Translations under genes and position numbers: made by a program | Shown here: in pieces, positions 37,189 through 52,605 of the stretch | How the letters are laid out: each line of letters starts with the position of its first letter | How positions within the stretch are numbered: position 1 is the stretch's first letter | Assembly (NCBI RefSeq): GCF_905475345.1 | Contig: NC_066587.1 | Span: 2,232,070 to 2,296,069 of the forward strand | DNA from: Vespula vulgaris | Taxonomy: Eukaryota; Arthropoda; Insecta; Hymenoptera; Vespidae | Direction: 5' to 3' | Length of the DNA stretch: 64,000 nucleotides | The notes under the pieces: generated by a model | The model's database searches: none | The model's input: the letters and a program-made list of their open reading frames with translations, nothing else | What the model was told of the DNA's origin: nothing

Positions 37189-40100
37189 TGTGATTCCTAA
37201 CATATAAATAAACAATTACCTGTACTGTAATGCCTAGGACCGCTAATCGATCCGAAGAAATGATGATTGATTATACGAGTTGCGGATGCAAGGCTATTTG
37301 TCGGTCCGAACGCGAATGGTCGTCCACCACGTAGTCCTCCATAGTGATTATTATTGTTTTCCATCTCTTTCACAGTGATTCGAGTAGACATATTATCCTG
37401 GTCGCAGATAAATTGTGCACGAGGTCTGCCGCTCTGCAATCAGCCCCAGTGTTATAACTAATACAACACATAGACTCGTTTACACTTCAAATTTGCCTGA
37501 CATGCAAGCATTTTTCTTTTTTTTTTTATACATATATATAATTTTTTAGAATTAGTACAAGTCAAATTTTATATACATACATTTATACGTGTATACAATG
37601 AATGTAAAATTGTTTTTTTACGTTGCTTATAATTCTTCATTAATAGGTTTATTTTTTGTTCTTAAATACGATCATTCTATATATATATATAAATATATAT
37701 GAAAATTAATATAAAAATACTAACATCAAATTTTATTGATAAAATTTGTATTAATAATTGAGATTTTGTATCGGTCATTGCGATGTATCGGTCGATAAAA
37801 CAGTGTTAAAAGAAATAATTAAATTGAATATTGTTTATTTTTTACTAATTTTTAATTATCGAATATAATAAAAAATTATATTCAATTAGATCTTATCACA
37901 AAATTTTTGATTGACATCGAAAATATTTCGATTTCGATTATCGGTCGATAAGAAAGTATAGAAAGAAAAAATTTTGTCGAATACAAATTTGTTAATTATC
38001 AGATATATAATAAGGATTAAGATACATATGAAAAATAATTATATAAAATTAAATCTTATTATGAAATTTTCATTAACAATTAAAACAAGACATTGAGATT
38101 GTAATTATCTATCGATAAAGAAGAGTCTATAAGAATGTGTCGATAAAAAAGTTTTGAATACAAAAAGAGAGTAATAAAAAAAAAAAAAAAAAAAATTCGA
38201 ATAAAAATCTACGAATATATATTTTTTGTTCTTCCCTTTTTTTAGTATTATGTTTTTCTTTTTTACATTCACTATAAACACGTATTTTTTTCTGTAGAAA
38301 ATCTCGATCGAGATATAAGGCGAAGTCGACGATCCGCTTGAGCTTTCAATAAAATAAAACGCAATTCAAATTTTCAAACGCAATTCTCTTTCTCTGCGAT
38401 AATGAAGAAAGATAACGAGAAGATATTGTCAATTCGAAATTGGATAAATTAGAACAGAGCCAGGAACGTGGGATGTTTTTAAATAGAAACGTATGTATGT
38501 ACATGAATCGATTAAGAAGGCGTGACACTTGCGATTGCGAGCTTCAAATCATTTCTATTGTTTCTATTATCTATAGATATATTATATACGCACACACAAA
38601 CGCTGTATTTTTTATCTTTCAAAAAACTATTAATACTTCAAACCACATTCAAAAAAATTTTTTTTCTTCTTTTTTAATTTGCATAATAATCAAATGAAAT
38701 AAAGCTGATTGCTCAAAGAAACGATTTGAGAGTGCTGCTTGATGCTTATATAGAATACATAATATTTATATAATATATATATATAAATATATACATATAA
38801 AATATATATATATAACTATATATTACATATATATATACACAAACATATATTATACAGAGTGGGTTCCGAAAGTTCTTAGATTATTCCAAAAAATCACTTA
38901 TTTTTCTTCGCGACTAAACTAATCATTTATGCATTATTATTCATTCTTCTTTTTTTCAAATTGTACAACTAATAGATTAAAAACAGAAAAAAAAAAACAT
39001 AGAACACTGAAAAACTTCAACAGGCTACAACGATTTTATGCCTATCTCCTATTTTTAAATAAAATCACTTGAGAACTTTTAGTCCACCCTGAATACGTGT
39101 ACACGCATATATACATATACATATATGTATATAGGTATATGTAATTGAACGTGCAAGTATAAAAGTGAAAACACGCAAAGGATAAGCAACGACGTTCGTT
39201 AGACGTAGATCGGTCAAAAGAATAGAGAGATGGAAATAGAAAGAAAGAGAGAGAGAGATAGAAAGACAGACAGAGAGAGAAAGAGAGAGAGAGAGAATGA
39301 GTAAGAGAGAGAGAAAGAAAGAGAGACAGAGAGACGAAGAGAGAGAGAGAGATAGAGAGAAAAAAGAAAAGGTTGCTTTTTGACGAAGAGGGTGATTCAA
39401 TGGTCGGAGGTTACGGGGTTGTCGGGGGTGGTAATACAGTACAGGGATAGGCATTTTTAAAAGCGTTGATTTAGCGATGAACATAAACGATACCCGCTGT
39501 CTGAGGCCTCTCTTTGGCTCGAGGACATCGATACTTCCAATGTCGTTTCTATGATCGAGACAAAGGACGGTCCTGGCGACTCGATAAATAAACGAGTTTC
39601 TCAACTTCTCTCTTTGAGGATCGACGTGCCCGCGATATCGCGCTTCGCTTCCACGCGAACGTGGACATTAGAAAAAATTCTATTCGCTTTCGGCGATATT
39701 CATCTGTATTCCATTTCTGATCTCGATGGTTTGCGCAACTGAAAGAAGGAGGGAGAAGATTTCTATGATAGAGAACAAATTTTCTATTTCACGATATTAG
39801 CAAAATTTCGAGGGCAAAAAAAATAGAAATGAAGTCGAGTTGCCCCGAGGATTTTTCTTTGTTTGTTTGTTTGTTTGTTTGTTCTCTGTCATTCTTCGAT
39901 ATTTATCTGCTTAATAAGACATTAGATATTTATTTTTACCATTCATGTATTAATTTCGTCGTTCTTGTTATTCTTGTTCGTACTCTCTTCCTCTTAATAT
40001 CAAATGTTTCTCAGATTAATCTCTCTGCGATTATTTTTTATTCGAAGAAGTTTTTCATTGGGTGATTAAAAAGAAAAAAAAAAAAAAAAGAAAAAGGAAG

Positions 40101-40466
40101 AAAAAAAAGAAAGTAAGATGTATGTATTTTAGAGTAAGACGTGACGTATCTAATAATAGAAATTTTCTTGTCGTCACGATTATTTTCAAGCGATAAAAAT
40201 TAAAATTGTAAACTGCTTTCGTTAAAAAGACGGACGACGTATTTAAACGGATATTAAATATCAAATTAGATCTACCTCGAAATGGGCTTGCGTTTCTATC
40301 TTCAGATTTGATTTTATTTGTTAAATAATCGTGTGGCGACCAAGAAAATTGCTATTATTGATTTGTCAATATTTTCATTACATACAAACATTACCGACAT
40401 ATATCGTTATTCGTCATTGTAGAATAATATCAAAGATATAAGATACAACAAAATAAATTCAACCGC

Positions 40467-40520
<54 letters not shown>

Positions 40521-40818
40521 GAGAAGGAGGAGGGAGGGAAACCTCACCATAATAAATCAATAGCCTCAGCTGTACGTATATTGTATTTTTAGGATAAGGA
40601 AGAAAAAGAGAGAAAGAGAAAGAGAAAGAGAAAAAGAGAGAAAGAGATAGAAAGAGAAAGATAATATGGAAATGAAAGAAATGAATGATGTTGACGACGA
40701 GGAAACTTACTTAGAGATATAATGCTGACAATTAGAAAACGGATTAGAATTTTGATCGACTATTATACTAATAACGATAAAAATCTAATAATAATAATAA
40801 GAATAATAATAATAATAA

Positions 40819-40854
<36 letters not shown>

Positions 40855-43800
40855 CAACAACAACAACAATAGTAACAATAAGAACAATAACAAACAGGTC
40901 TAATTCCAACGATAGATCTTTCTAATTAAAAAAGAAAAAGAAAAAAATAAATGAAAAAAGAAAATGAAAAGACAAAAAAAAAAAGATATCTCTACAGACT
41001 TACTTGCTGAATACGTATTTTTCTATGCTTTGGTATGGAGTCATTCAGGGCGACCTTACTGGGTTCGTTGAAAGGACGAAGATCCTTGAACGACTCGACT
41101 GTAGGAGATATATCGCTGATATTACGGGCAACTTCCCCTGATACCGATTTCTTCACTCTTCTATCTCCTCCAGTAGTATTATTACTTCCTCCGCACTTTT
41201 CGGCTGCTTCTAATGGATTAACGTAAAGGTTGCTGTCCGCTTCTTCGGTCAGGTCGCCCTTCAAACGTAAAACAAGAAAAAATGGTCGATCAGATGATGG
41301 ACGATGTAACAGTTATTAGGTAACCTTCCTACCTGAGAATGAGACGGATGTGTTTGACAACTGGCATAAGTGTCTGAACTGTCAACGCTCCCTTGTTCGT
41401 TATATACTTTGCCGAACGTCGAAGATGATATATCCGGTGGTTGTAATGGTGACGTCTTCGTTTCAGCAAACATCGACGCTATACGATCTATCCCGCCGCT
41501 AGCTGATCTGAGAGATCGTAGCTCCTGACAAACGGGATTACGAAAGTCGCTCGTCGCCAATGGCATTATGTTCTCGGCGTCTCTGAACTCTTTGTACTCC
41601 TAAAAAAGATCGAGGAGTTTGGCTGAAACTCGCCCCCCATGTCGCCCCCCTCCTACAACCCCCTTGGTCAGAGATGATGCCACCTTCGCCTGATGTTTTT
41701 GCTCTCTCACGGATTAAAATGACAAAGAAGAAGATAGAAGATAATAGAGGAAATAGAACAAGTAACAAAAAAAAAGGAATCAAAAGAATCACCATACTTT
41801 TACTCGCGATTTCTCGAAGCTATTAAATAGGATCTATTATCGATCGACGAAGACTTGATTTTGCAAAGAATTGTCGAACCGAAGAGTGACGGTGTTAAAA
41901 AGAATAGACGGGTGTGTCGATCGTCGACGTTTCTCGAAGAATATAAACAACTGTAGAAATTTAATATGGAATTATCGAATTGAATTTCGAATTCTTTCGT
42001 TGTATCTCGATATGATATTATCGTGATCTAAGTTTTATATTAAATCGAATGTCGAATCGATATCGTTTAATATTCTTTATAGAATATGTGAACATTATCG
42101 TATAGAGTTACTATTGTTCGATATTACTTACTTGACATTGCGGTAATTACGATCGTAATTTTGTATATGAAATTATCGAAGAATAAAACTCCTGAGAATG
42201 TTAAAAAAAAAAAAAAAAAGAAAAAGAGAGAAAGCCAAAGAAACGAAAAAGAAAAGAAAAAGAAAATAAAAACCATTTTCGATCGTTCGCGTATACCCGT
42301 ATGAAATTATTTTCATAAGATTTTTAGACAATATTTAGAAAACCTTAATAATCGATTATACGTGATTTCAACTAACAAAAGAAGAAAGAGGAAAGGCGTG
42401 AAAGATCGTTAAAAGAGTGTCACTCTCGACAAGAGCGAGCGGCGAAAAGACACTTTGGACACTTTGAAAACAATAGGTAAGAAGTATCAAGGTGAGAGGC
42501 ATCGTGCTTACCCTCGAGCGAGTAATCGTCCAAAGGAGTTGTCTGTTCTCTTTTTATCTTCTTTTCTTATATTTTTTCTCTTTTTTTTTTTTTTCTTGAT
42601 ATTGTTTCACATTTCTTACCTAATTTTTTTTTTCGTTTCATTTATTTAACATCTTTCGTTTATCTATTTATTCATCTTTTGTATTTTTTTTTTTTTTTTA
42701 GATTATATTTTTTATTATTTTTTAATCATTCATTAAGAAACAATAAAAAAGCCACAGAAAGAGTAGATTACTACTGTGCTGTCTACAAATGTTTAATGAA
42801 ACATTCTAGAAAAAAGGATTTTCGTGATACATGTACGGTTTATATTAATACTCGCCTGGTATGTCCGCGATGGTAATTAGCGTAGAATAAAGAAGAACAA
42901 AGAAGAAGAAGAAGAGAGAGAGAGAAAGTGAGAGAGAGAGAGAGAGAGAGAGAGAGGAAGGAAGGAAGAGAAGAAGAAGAAGAAAAAAATCACAATTACA
43001 TGTATCTCAATGAAAGATATCGAAATATGAAACTTAAGGAAAATAGTACTGTGTTAATTCTTAGCCAAGCGTTTTATTAACCCTTTAGCTACAATGTTAC
43101 GTGAATCAATTGATACTATTATATCTCAGATTATATTTACAGCGATGTTACATACAATTACATAAATATCATTGCAAGATAATATTGATCTAAGTCAGAG
43201 GGTTAACTTCTTTTCCACCGTGAGTCACACGATCCTCAACACCAATCAATCACGTTTCCCGACTAATTAAATTCACTAACCATCTATCTACTACTCCATG
43301 CACCTTGTGTGGCATGAAACAGACAGTAACAAAAGCCGTGCAGTTTCACGAGACACGACATTATCAAATACAATAATTGGTCTTGTCGTTCTCACACCTT
43401 ACCACCGGAACAAGCAAGTAAACGAAAGAGTCACGCGTGACTCGCGGGGGTTACCAGTTGGATCTCTGTTTTATATAATATTAATATTTTTGTTATATAA
43501 TATTAATATTTTTTATTTTTTTTATCGTAATTTTTTAATTAAGATGGTGGTTGTTCTATCGGTGGTTCTTCGTTGATAAAACATGAAAAATAATTCGGTC
43601 ATTAAAAAATCACTTTGTTAGAAGTCACTATAGTCGTTACAAGTAGTAGCTGAAGGATTAATTGGCTTTTGTGGCTTCTCGTTTGTTATTTACAGAAAAA
43701 AAAAAAAAATGACAATATCAACAGAATGATATACATTCCTAACGAATCCTGTCTGACAAATGTCTAAACATTTTTTTCTGTTTCTTTTTAATTTCTTTTT

Positions 43801-46800
43801 CTTAAATTGAGTCTATCCCGTAAGAACAAAATTTGTGACATATTTGGATTTTTAACAAGCACTGGTGGCTGCTCGGTTTAGGATGTCTTGATAAATTTCA
43901 TTTCTTTTTCTTTCTTTCTTTTCTTTTTTTTTTTTTTTTTTTTGTTAAATAAAATATAAAACGTTCAATATCAAAATTGATATTTTCTTTTTATCAAATA
44001 TCGCGAGATCCTGAGCCTGAACTATTTATTTATTTTTTCCTTTTCTTTTCTTTTCGTTCATATCTCAAATCTAAACTTGGCGTTGATTAATCGACATTCT
44101 GTCTAGGGTTTAGGGAAAAGAAAAAAAAAAAAAGAAAAAAAGTAGCAAGTAAACATAACATGCGTTGAAAGAAAGAAGATGGATGGGGTAGATTATGCCA
44201 CCAGGCTCATTACACGGTAAGATCGATCGATTTCGAAATATTTATCCGTTGATCCACGAAGAGATATGTCACTACGTATTTTATAGAATCACAAATTATA
44301 AATCCATATTTATAGATCGGTTCTCTTTTTCTTTTTTATCTGAATTATTATAAGAGAAAAATAGAAAATAAAATAAACAAATATATATATTACTGTATGA
44401 AACGATTTAATGTTTTGTTTGTAGCTACTTAGAAATTTACAACAATTCTTTATATATATATATATATATATGTATGTATATATATAGAAAATATACATAA
44501 TATAATATATATACATATATGCAATTTGATATATATATAATATTTCTATCACTCTATATCTATTAATATCAATATAACACATGCACGTTCAAAATCTAAT
44601 TACTATCTGTTTGTAATGCTAATCCTTCCTACACTAACGTTCTAATATCTTTAAAAAATAAAATAAAATAAAAAAAAAAAAGAAAAATAAAGAAACAGAC
44701 GTTTCATCAAACCCAAAACATCGATTCCATTCAAGTGTTAAAAGCTCTTCACTTTGTCTATTACACATAAAGATCAAGTATCACACATATATAATGATTA
44801 TGTTATTAATGAATATTATGTTATTAATATTTCAATTCTAATCATATGAACGTAAAGAAAAGTTTCAAGCAAAAACGTTGAAGTCGATGTTCTTGTTCGT
44901 TTCATTTAGCGTGCACTTGATAGCAATAGTAGTGGAAGTATAGGTGGTGGTGGTGGTGATAGTAATGTAGTAGTATTAGAGTAGTAGTAGAGTAATAGTA
45001 GTAGTAGTAGTAGTAGTAATAGTAGTAGTAATAGTAGTGGTGGTAGTGATAGTAATATTAATACTAATAATAGTAATAGTAATACAGGTTTGACCAAATA
45101 TCTTTAGATGGGTGAAAAGTTCTTAGATGATTTTACAAATCAATTACTCTTTTTCGAAACCTTTTAGATTTTCATTTAAACTTCTGAATTGGCTTTTCAA
45201 TTAAGTTTGTAATTTTACGATTTATAATAAAAAAAAAATCCTTAAAAAATCTCAAGAAAATGTGATTGATCTTTAAACATCACCTAAGAACTTTTTGACA
45301 TATCTAGTAACTTTTGGCCCACCCTGTAGTAATAGCAATAGTAACAATCTTATTAGCAAAGCCGTATTCCGGAAGGGATTTAACGATTATTAATTAACTC
45401 GATTCGCCTGTTGGCCTTAAGCAATCGTGCCAAACGAGATAATGAAGTGTGAATGGACAAGGTGGTGTGCATGAACAACACGTAACACGTGTTTTGATCT
45501 TTTATTTTTCTTTTCTATTTTCTTTTTTTTTTGTTTCACTATGCGTGTGTCTCTTATTATCGAGCAACGTTTATAGCCAATATCAATTAATTAATCAGAA
45601 AAACATTAATGAAGAAGACGAACGATCAAACGAATAAAAAGTGTAATATGTATGTATGTATGTATATATATATATATACATTTTTATATATATATATATT
45701 TATATAACATCGTGTTAAATATCTAAAGCTTTTTTTCGACATACCGTGTAAATATATGTACGATGAATAAGACCGTGCTGAATAATTTCTCATATTTCTT
45801 GTTTCTTTTTTTCTTTTTTGGAATTTCTTTTTTTATTCATTTTTTTCATTCATGTATATATAAATATTATAATATAATTGTTGTATATAACGCATTCTCC
45901 AATTCTAAACATTTTGAAGATTTATGATCCCAAAAATCAATTGAAATTATATTGCCATAATCCATTTTGAAATTCTAAAAATTCTCAAAATATACATTCT
46001 TAAAAAAAATCAAACGAAATTACATTGGAACAATCTATTTTGAAATTTTACAAATTCTTGAGATTTACATTCCTAAAAAGATCAGATGAAATTAAATTGG
46101 CAGAATCCATTTTGAAATTCTACAAATTCTTAGAATTTATGTTTCTAAAACAATCAGAACGAAATTAAATTGGCAAAATTCGTTTTGAAATATTAAAACT
46201 TCTAAAATATACATATATATATATATATCGAAATTTTTAAAAAAATTAATGGATACATATTAATTCAAGCGTGAAGTCGTAGTTAAATAATGATCTAAAT
46301 ATATATAATACGATAAAAGATCGAAGGACGAATGTGCAATTAAAGTTGGAAGAGCAAGAGCAAAGGAGAGAAAGAGGTAGAGAGAAAAAAAATATATATA
46401 TAATATATATATAAAAAATATATATATATATATATAAAATATAGATACGCGAACTTTAACAACGACAATTAAAACTCATTCCTTGTCTCTCTCTCTCTTT
46501 CTCTCTTTCTTTCTTTCTTTCTTTCTCCCTTTTTCTCTCTCATTTTCTCGTACTACAAAGATAGAGAAATTATCCAGCAGACGGCACACGTTGTATATCG
46601 ATTGAAACATAAGTGCGCTACACATTATGGCGAGAATAAGGACGTAGCTAAAGTAAGAAGGAGGAAGAAAAATAAGAAGAAGAAGAGGAACAAGAAGAAG
46701 TAATAGTAGTAGTAATACAAGAAGAAAAGGAAGAAGAATAAGAATAAGAATAAGAATAAGAATAAGAATAAGAATAAGAAGAAGAGCACAAGTCGAATTC

Positions 46801-47087
46801 TCGCTTGGCGTGACCGCCTTGGCGATACTTCGACGTGCCTTGACCTAGAAAATTACCGAGGCACACGCAAATGAAATTACAGGTTGGAGGGGAGAGTTAG
46901 AGGGGAGAATAGGAAGAATAGAAGAAGGAAAGAGAAAGGAGATGAGAAAGAGGAAGGGGTTGAAGGTAAAGAGAGGACGGCGAGCTACACGTTTGGCGTC
47001 TAAAGCTTTGAATGAAAGAGTATCGTGTCAATGAAAAAGTTGTGCTGTGGTTGGTTAATAGGGGCAATTGCATACACCTACGACGAC

Positions 47088-47134
<47 letters not shown>

Positions 47135-47202
47135 GCTCGTTCGCTTTCTCTCTCTCTCTTTCTCTCTCTCTGTCTCTGTCTCAGTCTCAGTCTTTGTCTC
47201 TC

Positions 47203-47241
<39 letters not shown>

Positions 47242-49355
47242 ATTTTCTATCTCGGAGAGTTTCATTTTTGTTTTTGTTTTTTGTTTTTGTTTTTGTTTTT
47301 CTAATTATGATTATTAATAGTATTTTCTGAAAAAGTGTATATATATATATATGTATATGTATGTGTATACACATAGATATATATAATCGAGAAATTATAT
47401 AGAAAGAACGCAGAGGTATAAAGTGGTGTATGTAATGCCACCGTGAGAGAGAGGAAGAACGTTTGTGATCGTAAATACCTTCGTAGTACAAAAGCAACAC
47501 TCGAATTCGCTAGGTATTTCATCAATTTTCTCGAATTTTCTGCTCTCTTTTTTCTCTTCATCCTACAAATGTCACAGACACAATTTTGCGGTTTTACTTA
47601 TTTGTGAGTAAGACTCGGTCCTCTGGAGAAATTCGGAAAGCATTCCAATCGTTCCTTCATTTTTTTTTGTATTCATATTTAGTTTCATATTATCTTAATA
47701 TTACATACAAATCTTTAAAAAAATGTTTGAAGAAACTCTTAAGATTAAACTGTTTTAAATTATTGAATTATTCGAGCGCTTAGGCTCTTTTCACGAATAT
47801 CTATTAAAATTAAGAAATTGAAAAATTTTTTTTTCGTAACGATTCGAATACTTCCCGAACGAACGAACATAAAAAGAAGATGTTAAAAGAGTAAGAAAAG
47901 TGTTATTAATGATTAGAAAACATTAGAAAAAGAAAAAGAAAAAGAAAAAATTTGAAAAACATAAGAATGCCTCGAAAAATTCGATCACGTGGAGCCAGAG
48001 AGACGCAAGTATACTCTTACATACATATACGCGAGATTGAAAGGAGTGAAAGTGTATGTAAGTGATGTGCGATTTGCAAACTTAATAGTGTATATATATA
48101 TATAATATTGTATAGTATAGTATAGTATAAAATAGTATAATAAATTAAATAATAAATGCTTTAACATGGTAACAGCCGAAATAAAGTTCGTTCTTTCACC
48201 ACGATTTTTATTTTCATTATTTTTATTTTCTTATTTTTCTATTTATTTATTAAAAAAAAATTTTCTTTTAATATTATTCTCAATACAATAAAATCGTTCG
48301 TTTATTCGAACGAATCTTCTTCGATAAATGCAAATTGATTTATTCTTTATACTTTTTTTCTTTTAACGTGAGCCACACGGTGCAGAAAATATGGTGTCGT
48401 ATACAAAAATGTGATAACACGTTGAATTTAATATACAGGACGTTTTGCATATGAGTGTCGATATTTCTAGAGATCGATATATATAGGGAAAAAAAAAAAA
48501 TCATTGAAAAATGTGTGTATCATTTTTTCTATTACTAAATATTTTTTTCTAATCTGCAAAATGCATAAAAAATTATGCTACATATGATATAAATTTTGAT
48601 AAAATTGTTATAGCTATTTTTATATATGTATTGTATATAGATCGATCATCTGAAAAATAATAATACTTCATTCATGATACATCCTGTATATTAAATTGTT
48701 AACAAAAAAAAAAATGGACGTCACACGTGCTTCTCTCGTTACTTACGCGAACGTTAACGGCATTGCGATGAATTTCAAAATAAAGCCTCACTCGAGCTGC
48801 CACCTTCTTATGTATGTATTTATGTGTGTATGTATGTATGTATGTATGTATGTATGTATGTATCTTTTAATTGTTTAGAAAAAAAAGAAAAAAAAAGAAA
48901 GAAAGAAAAAAGAAAAAAAAAATCTATCGTTCATGTTTCCTCTCGAAACGAACGAAACGTTTAATAAAATATTTCCTCTCCTCCTCAAAAAAAAAAAAGA
49001 AAGAAAGAAAAAAATTTATATTTTCACATATTTTTCTATCAATCATTTCCAAGGGAGCCGAAATTGTTCACTGTGGGATTCATCCCCATGTTCTTTTTGT
49101 GTACATTCCCTCTCTCTCTTTCTCTTTCTCTCTCTCTCTCTCTCTTTCTCCTTAACAATTCTTAAGAAAAATAAACACGATTTAATTTTTAAAATTTTTT
49201 ACACGTAATGCTTAGAAAACGTGTGTACTTTATTTATTAGCAAAAAATTTTTAATTCATGTGGAATAAATTTTTATAACATTGTGGTATAGTTTGTACAA
49301 AAATAAAAAATAAAAAAAAAGATTAAAAAAAAGATAAGGCATTGTTCTCTCACTT

Positions 49356-49392
<37 letters not shown>

Positions 49393-49973
49393 GTCTATCA
49401 CACACTTTCGATTAGAAAATTTAAATTAACAAAGTCAAACTATCTATCTACTATTATAACAAAAAAACCAAAAAGAATTCCCATCGCAATATCGATTTTG
49501 GAGTCTTCATTGAATTTCGCAAAAAAAACTTGTGTAAAGAGAAAAAAAGAAAAAAAAGAAAACCACAAAAAAAAACAATTTTTAAAAAATATTTCAGTCG
49601 TTGATTGAGAAACAAAAATGCAAGGATTAGTAAAAAAGAAAAAAAAAAAGAAAAGAAATAGAAAAACGCGTTAATAAATTTTTTAATTCTTTCAACTGAT
49701 ATATATGTGTATATATATATATACATATACACATAATTAAAATAATACTTATACGTATGTATCTATACATATATATATGTGTATGTGTATATATACATAT
49801 TATAACATAACAAATAGATTAATACTCTTATTTCTGTCTTTCTCTCTCTTTTCATGCATTAACAATCGGAAAATAACGTAATTTACGTCATTCATCGAGT
49901 CACATTTTAATTATTATTATCATCCTCATCATTATTATCATCATTACTATTATCATCATCATAATCATCATTA

Positions 49974-50008
<35 letters not shown>

Positions 50009-50030
50009 TTTATTATCATCGTCATCATTA

Positions 50031-50069
<39 letters not shown>

Positions 50070-51186
50070 CATTATTATTATCATTATTATTATCATTATG
50101 ATTTCATTAATCATCAATAATCAATTAATATCATATTATTTCATTAATCGTCAATAATCAATTAATATCATATTATTTCATTATATCATTAATAATAATA
50201 TTACATACGTAAAATTACATATGATAATTTCCGTTCACTTTATTTATTTATTTTTATTTAATAATTCTATGTCTTTTATTCGTTCAATTTCCGCTCGAAA
50301 GAGAAGTCAAATCTAATTTAGAAGTTTTCTTTTTTTTGTTGTTGTTTTTAGAAGAGTTATTGTAGGTGGATAGATGGATCAGAGTTGAGATTAAATAATG
50401 TATGATACGTATGCAATGTACGTTTAGATCTAATCTTCGATTAAAAAGGAATTAACACTGTGTCTCCTGAACTATATTATCCGAATGGGTGAGTTTGGAT
50501 TGGGTTGGGGGTTAGGGAATTAGGAAGTTTAGTTAAACGCTAGCGATGAGTTCCGGCCCATTTCTCTCGATATTTTGTAATCGAGTTTTTGCTCATCGAT
50601 TGGCTCAGAGAGAGAGACACACACACGGCAAGGTCCGACAATAAGCAGGTAAATTTATCACTGGGACGAATCTGTGTGTTCGGGCACAGCTTTTCTCAAG
50701 GTTGCTGGTCAATGCGCGCTGTCGGACATTGCCTGTAACATATCGACACGAAAAATCTGTCAGAGATATATGAGCGTCTAATATTGCGGGGGGCCTTTTT
50801 TAACCCTCTATAACTTGATTCTACTAATGAAGTTACAAACACAAGCACACAGAGACGAACACTCATATATCTGAAGTTTTTTAATAAATTTTCTATCTTT
50901 CTTTTTATTCGAATTTTAATTAGCTCATAGTTAGCTCAAGTTAGATGATATTTCAATTGTTAATAAAGGAGGGATTATTTAAATATTATTTATGGATAAT
51001 AAGTATAATTATATTGTATTAATTGTAAGTAATATGTTGTTATATTTACAATAATAATAATAATAATTATTATTATTATTTGTAATATCATTTATATTAA
51101 TGCAATATAATATTTTATAGAATTATTTATAATATTATTTATATTGATATTATTGTGTTATAATAAGTACTGTATATATATGTGTG

Positions 51187-51238
<52 letters not shown>

Positions 51239-51906
51239 CACATATACGTACATAATTTTTTTATAAACACAAAAAAGATATTGGGTTATAGAGGGTTAAT
51301 ACAATCATGATGAAGTTCTCGTCAAATTTCATGTATAAATTTTCGATCAACCAGATATTTTTTGTAATAATTTTTGTCGGCGATAAAACTGAATACGAAA
51401 AAGAAAAAACAAAGAACAAAATCAGAATAAAATTTATTCAAAATATATCATGTTTATTTTAAGATCCTGTAAATTATTTATTCGAATTACACTTTCGAGC
51501 GAAAATGATCCATCGATCCAAGATCTTTTATTTTACGAATGTTCATTCGATCGGAAAGATTGAAGAAAAAAAAAAAAAATAGAAAAAAGAAAAACTATTA
51601 TATAATCAAAGCTCTTTGCTACTAACAAATTTCCAGCACATCGACGATGATTATAGTAGCTTTAATTTTACACAATTTTGTACATTTACCGTTCGTAAAA
51701 AAAAAGAATTAAAAAGAACCAGAAAATAAATAAATAAATAAATAAATAAATATACAAAGAAGAAAAAAAAGTATTCCGATCTCGAGTATTGTAAATATGT
51801 GAATAAATATATTCTGTGTAAAAATATGGTGTATGTGTAAGTGTTATACGTTGGTTGACGTCTTATAGAAAAACGAATGGGCACGCGCGCGTATGGTATG
51901 TATGTA

Positions 51907-51944
<38 letters not shown>

Positions 51945-52510
51945 CATGGAAAAAATATTACATTAAAATATATAAGGATAGAAAATCGGCGAAAATATAA
52001 AGATAAAATTAGATATGATCGTTCTTTCGGGCTCCCCCAGAGATCGTTCGCTAAAAGAGAAAAGACTTGCGCAGAAAATAAATAAATTAATTAATAACAA
52101 AATTAATAAATTAATAAATAAATGAATATAAGTAATAATACGTTGTAGCTTATAAATTATAGTAAATTAACTTTACTATCTTTTTCATTATTATAAACAA
52201 AAAATTCTTGTTTGATTTCAGACTATATTCATTGCACAAGTCTGCTGTCGAATAAATCAACATATTACAAATTTGCTCGTGAGAGTCTGAACGGAAACTA
52301 AAATTGATATTAGAAAAAAAAGGATTACAGAAAAAAAAAACAAAGAATAAAAAAGTAAAACGATAACAAAATAATAATGAAATAAAATAAAAATCGCTCT
52401 CTCACTTGCAAAAAAGGAACGCGAGAGGATCGAACGCTTTTATACTTTGATGACATACATATAAGTATACATAGGTAGAAGGATAGATAGGTAGATAAAT
52501 ATGTAGATAA

Positions 52511-52605
<95 letters not shown>

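Noticed and set aside
47012..47330. Three overlapping Ser/Leu-rich ORFs
   Set aside because: All come from the (CT)n tract at 47091-47236 and have no domain.
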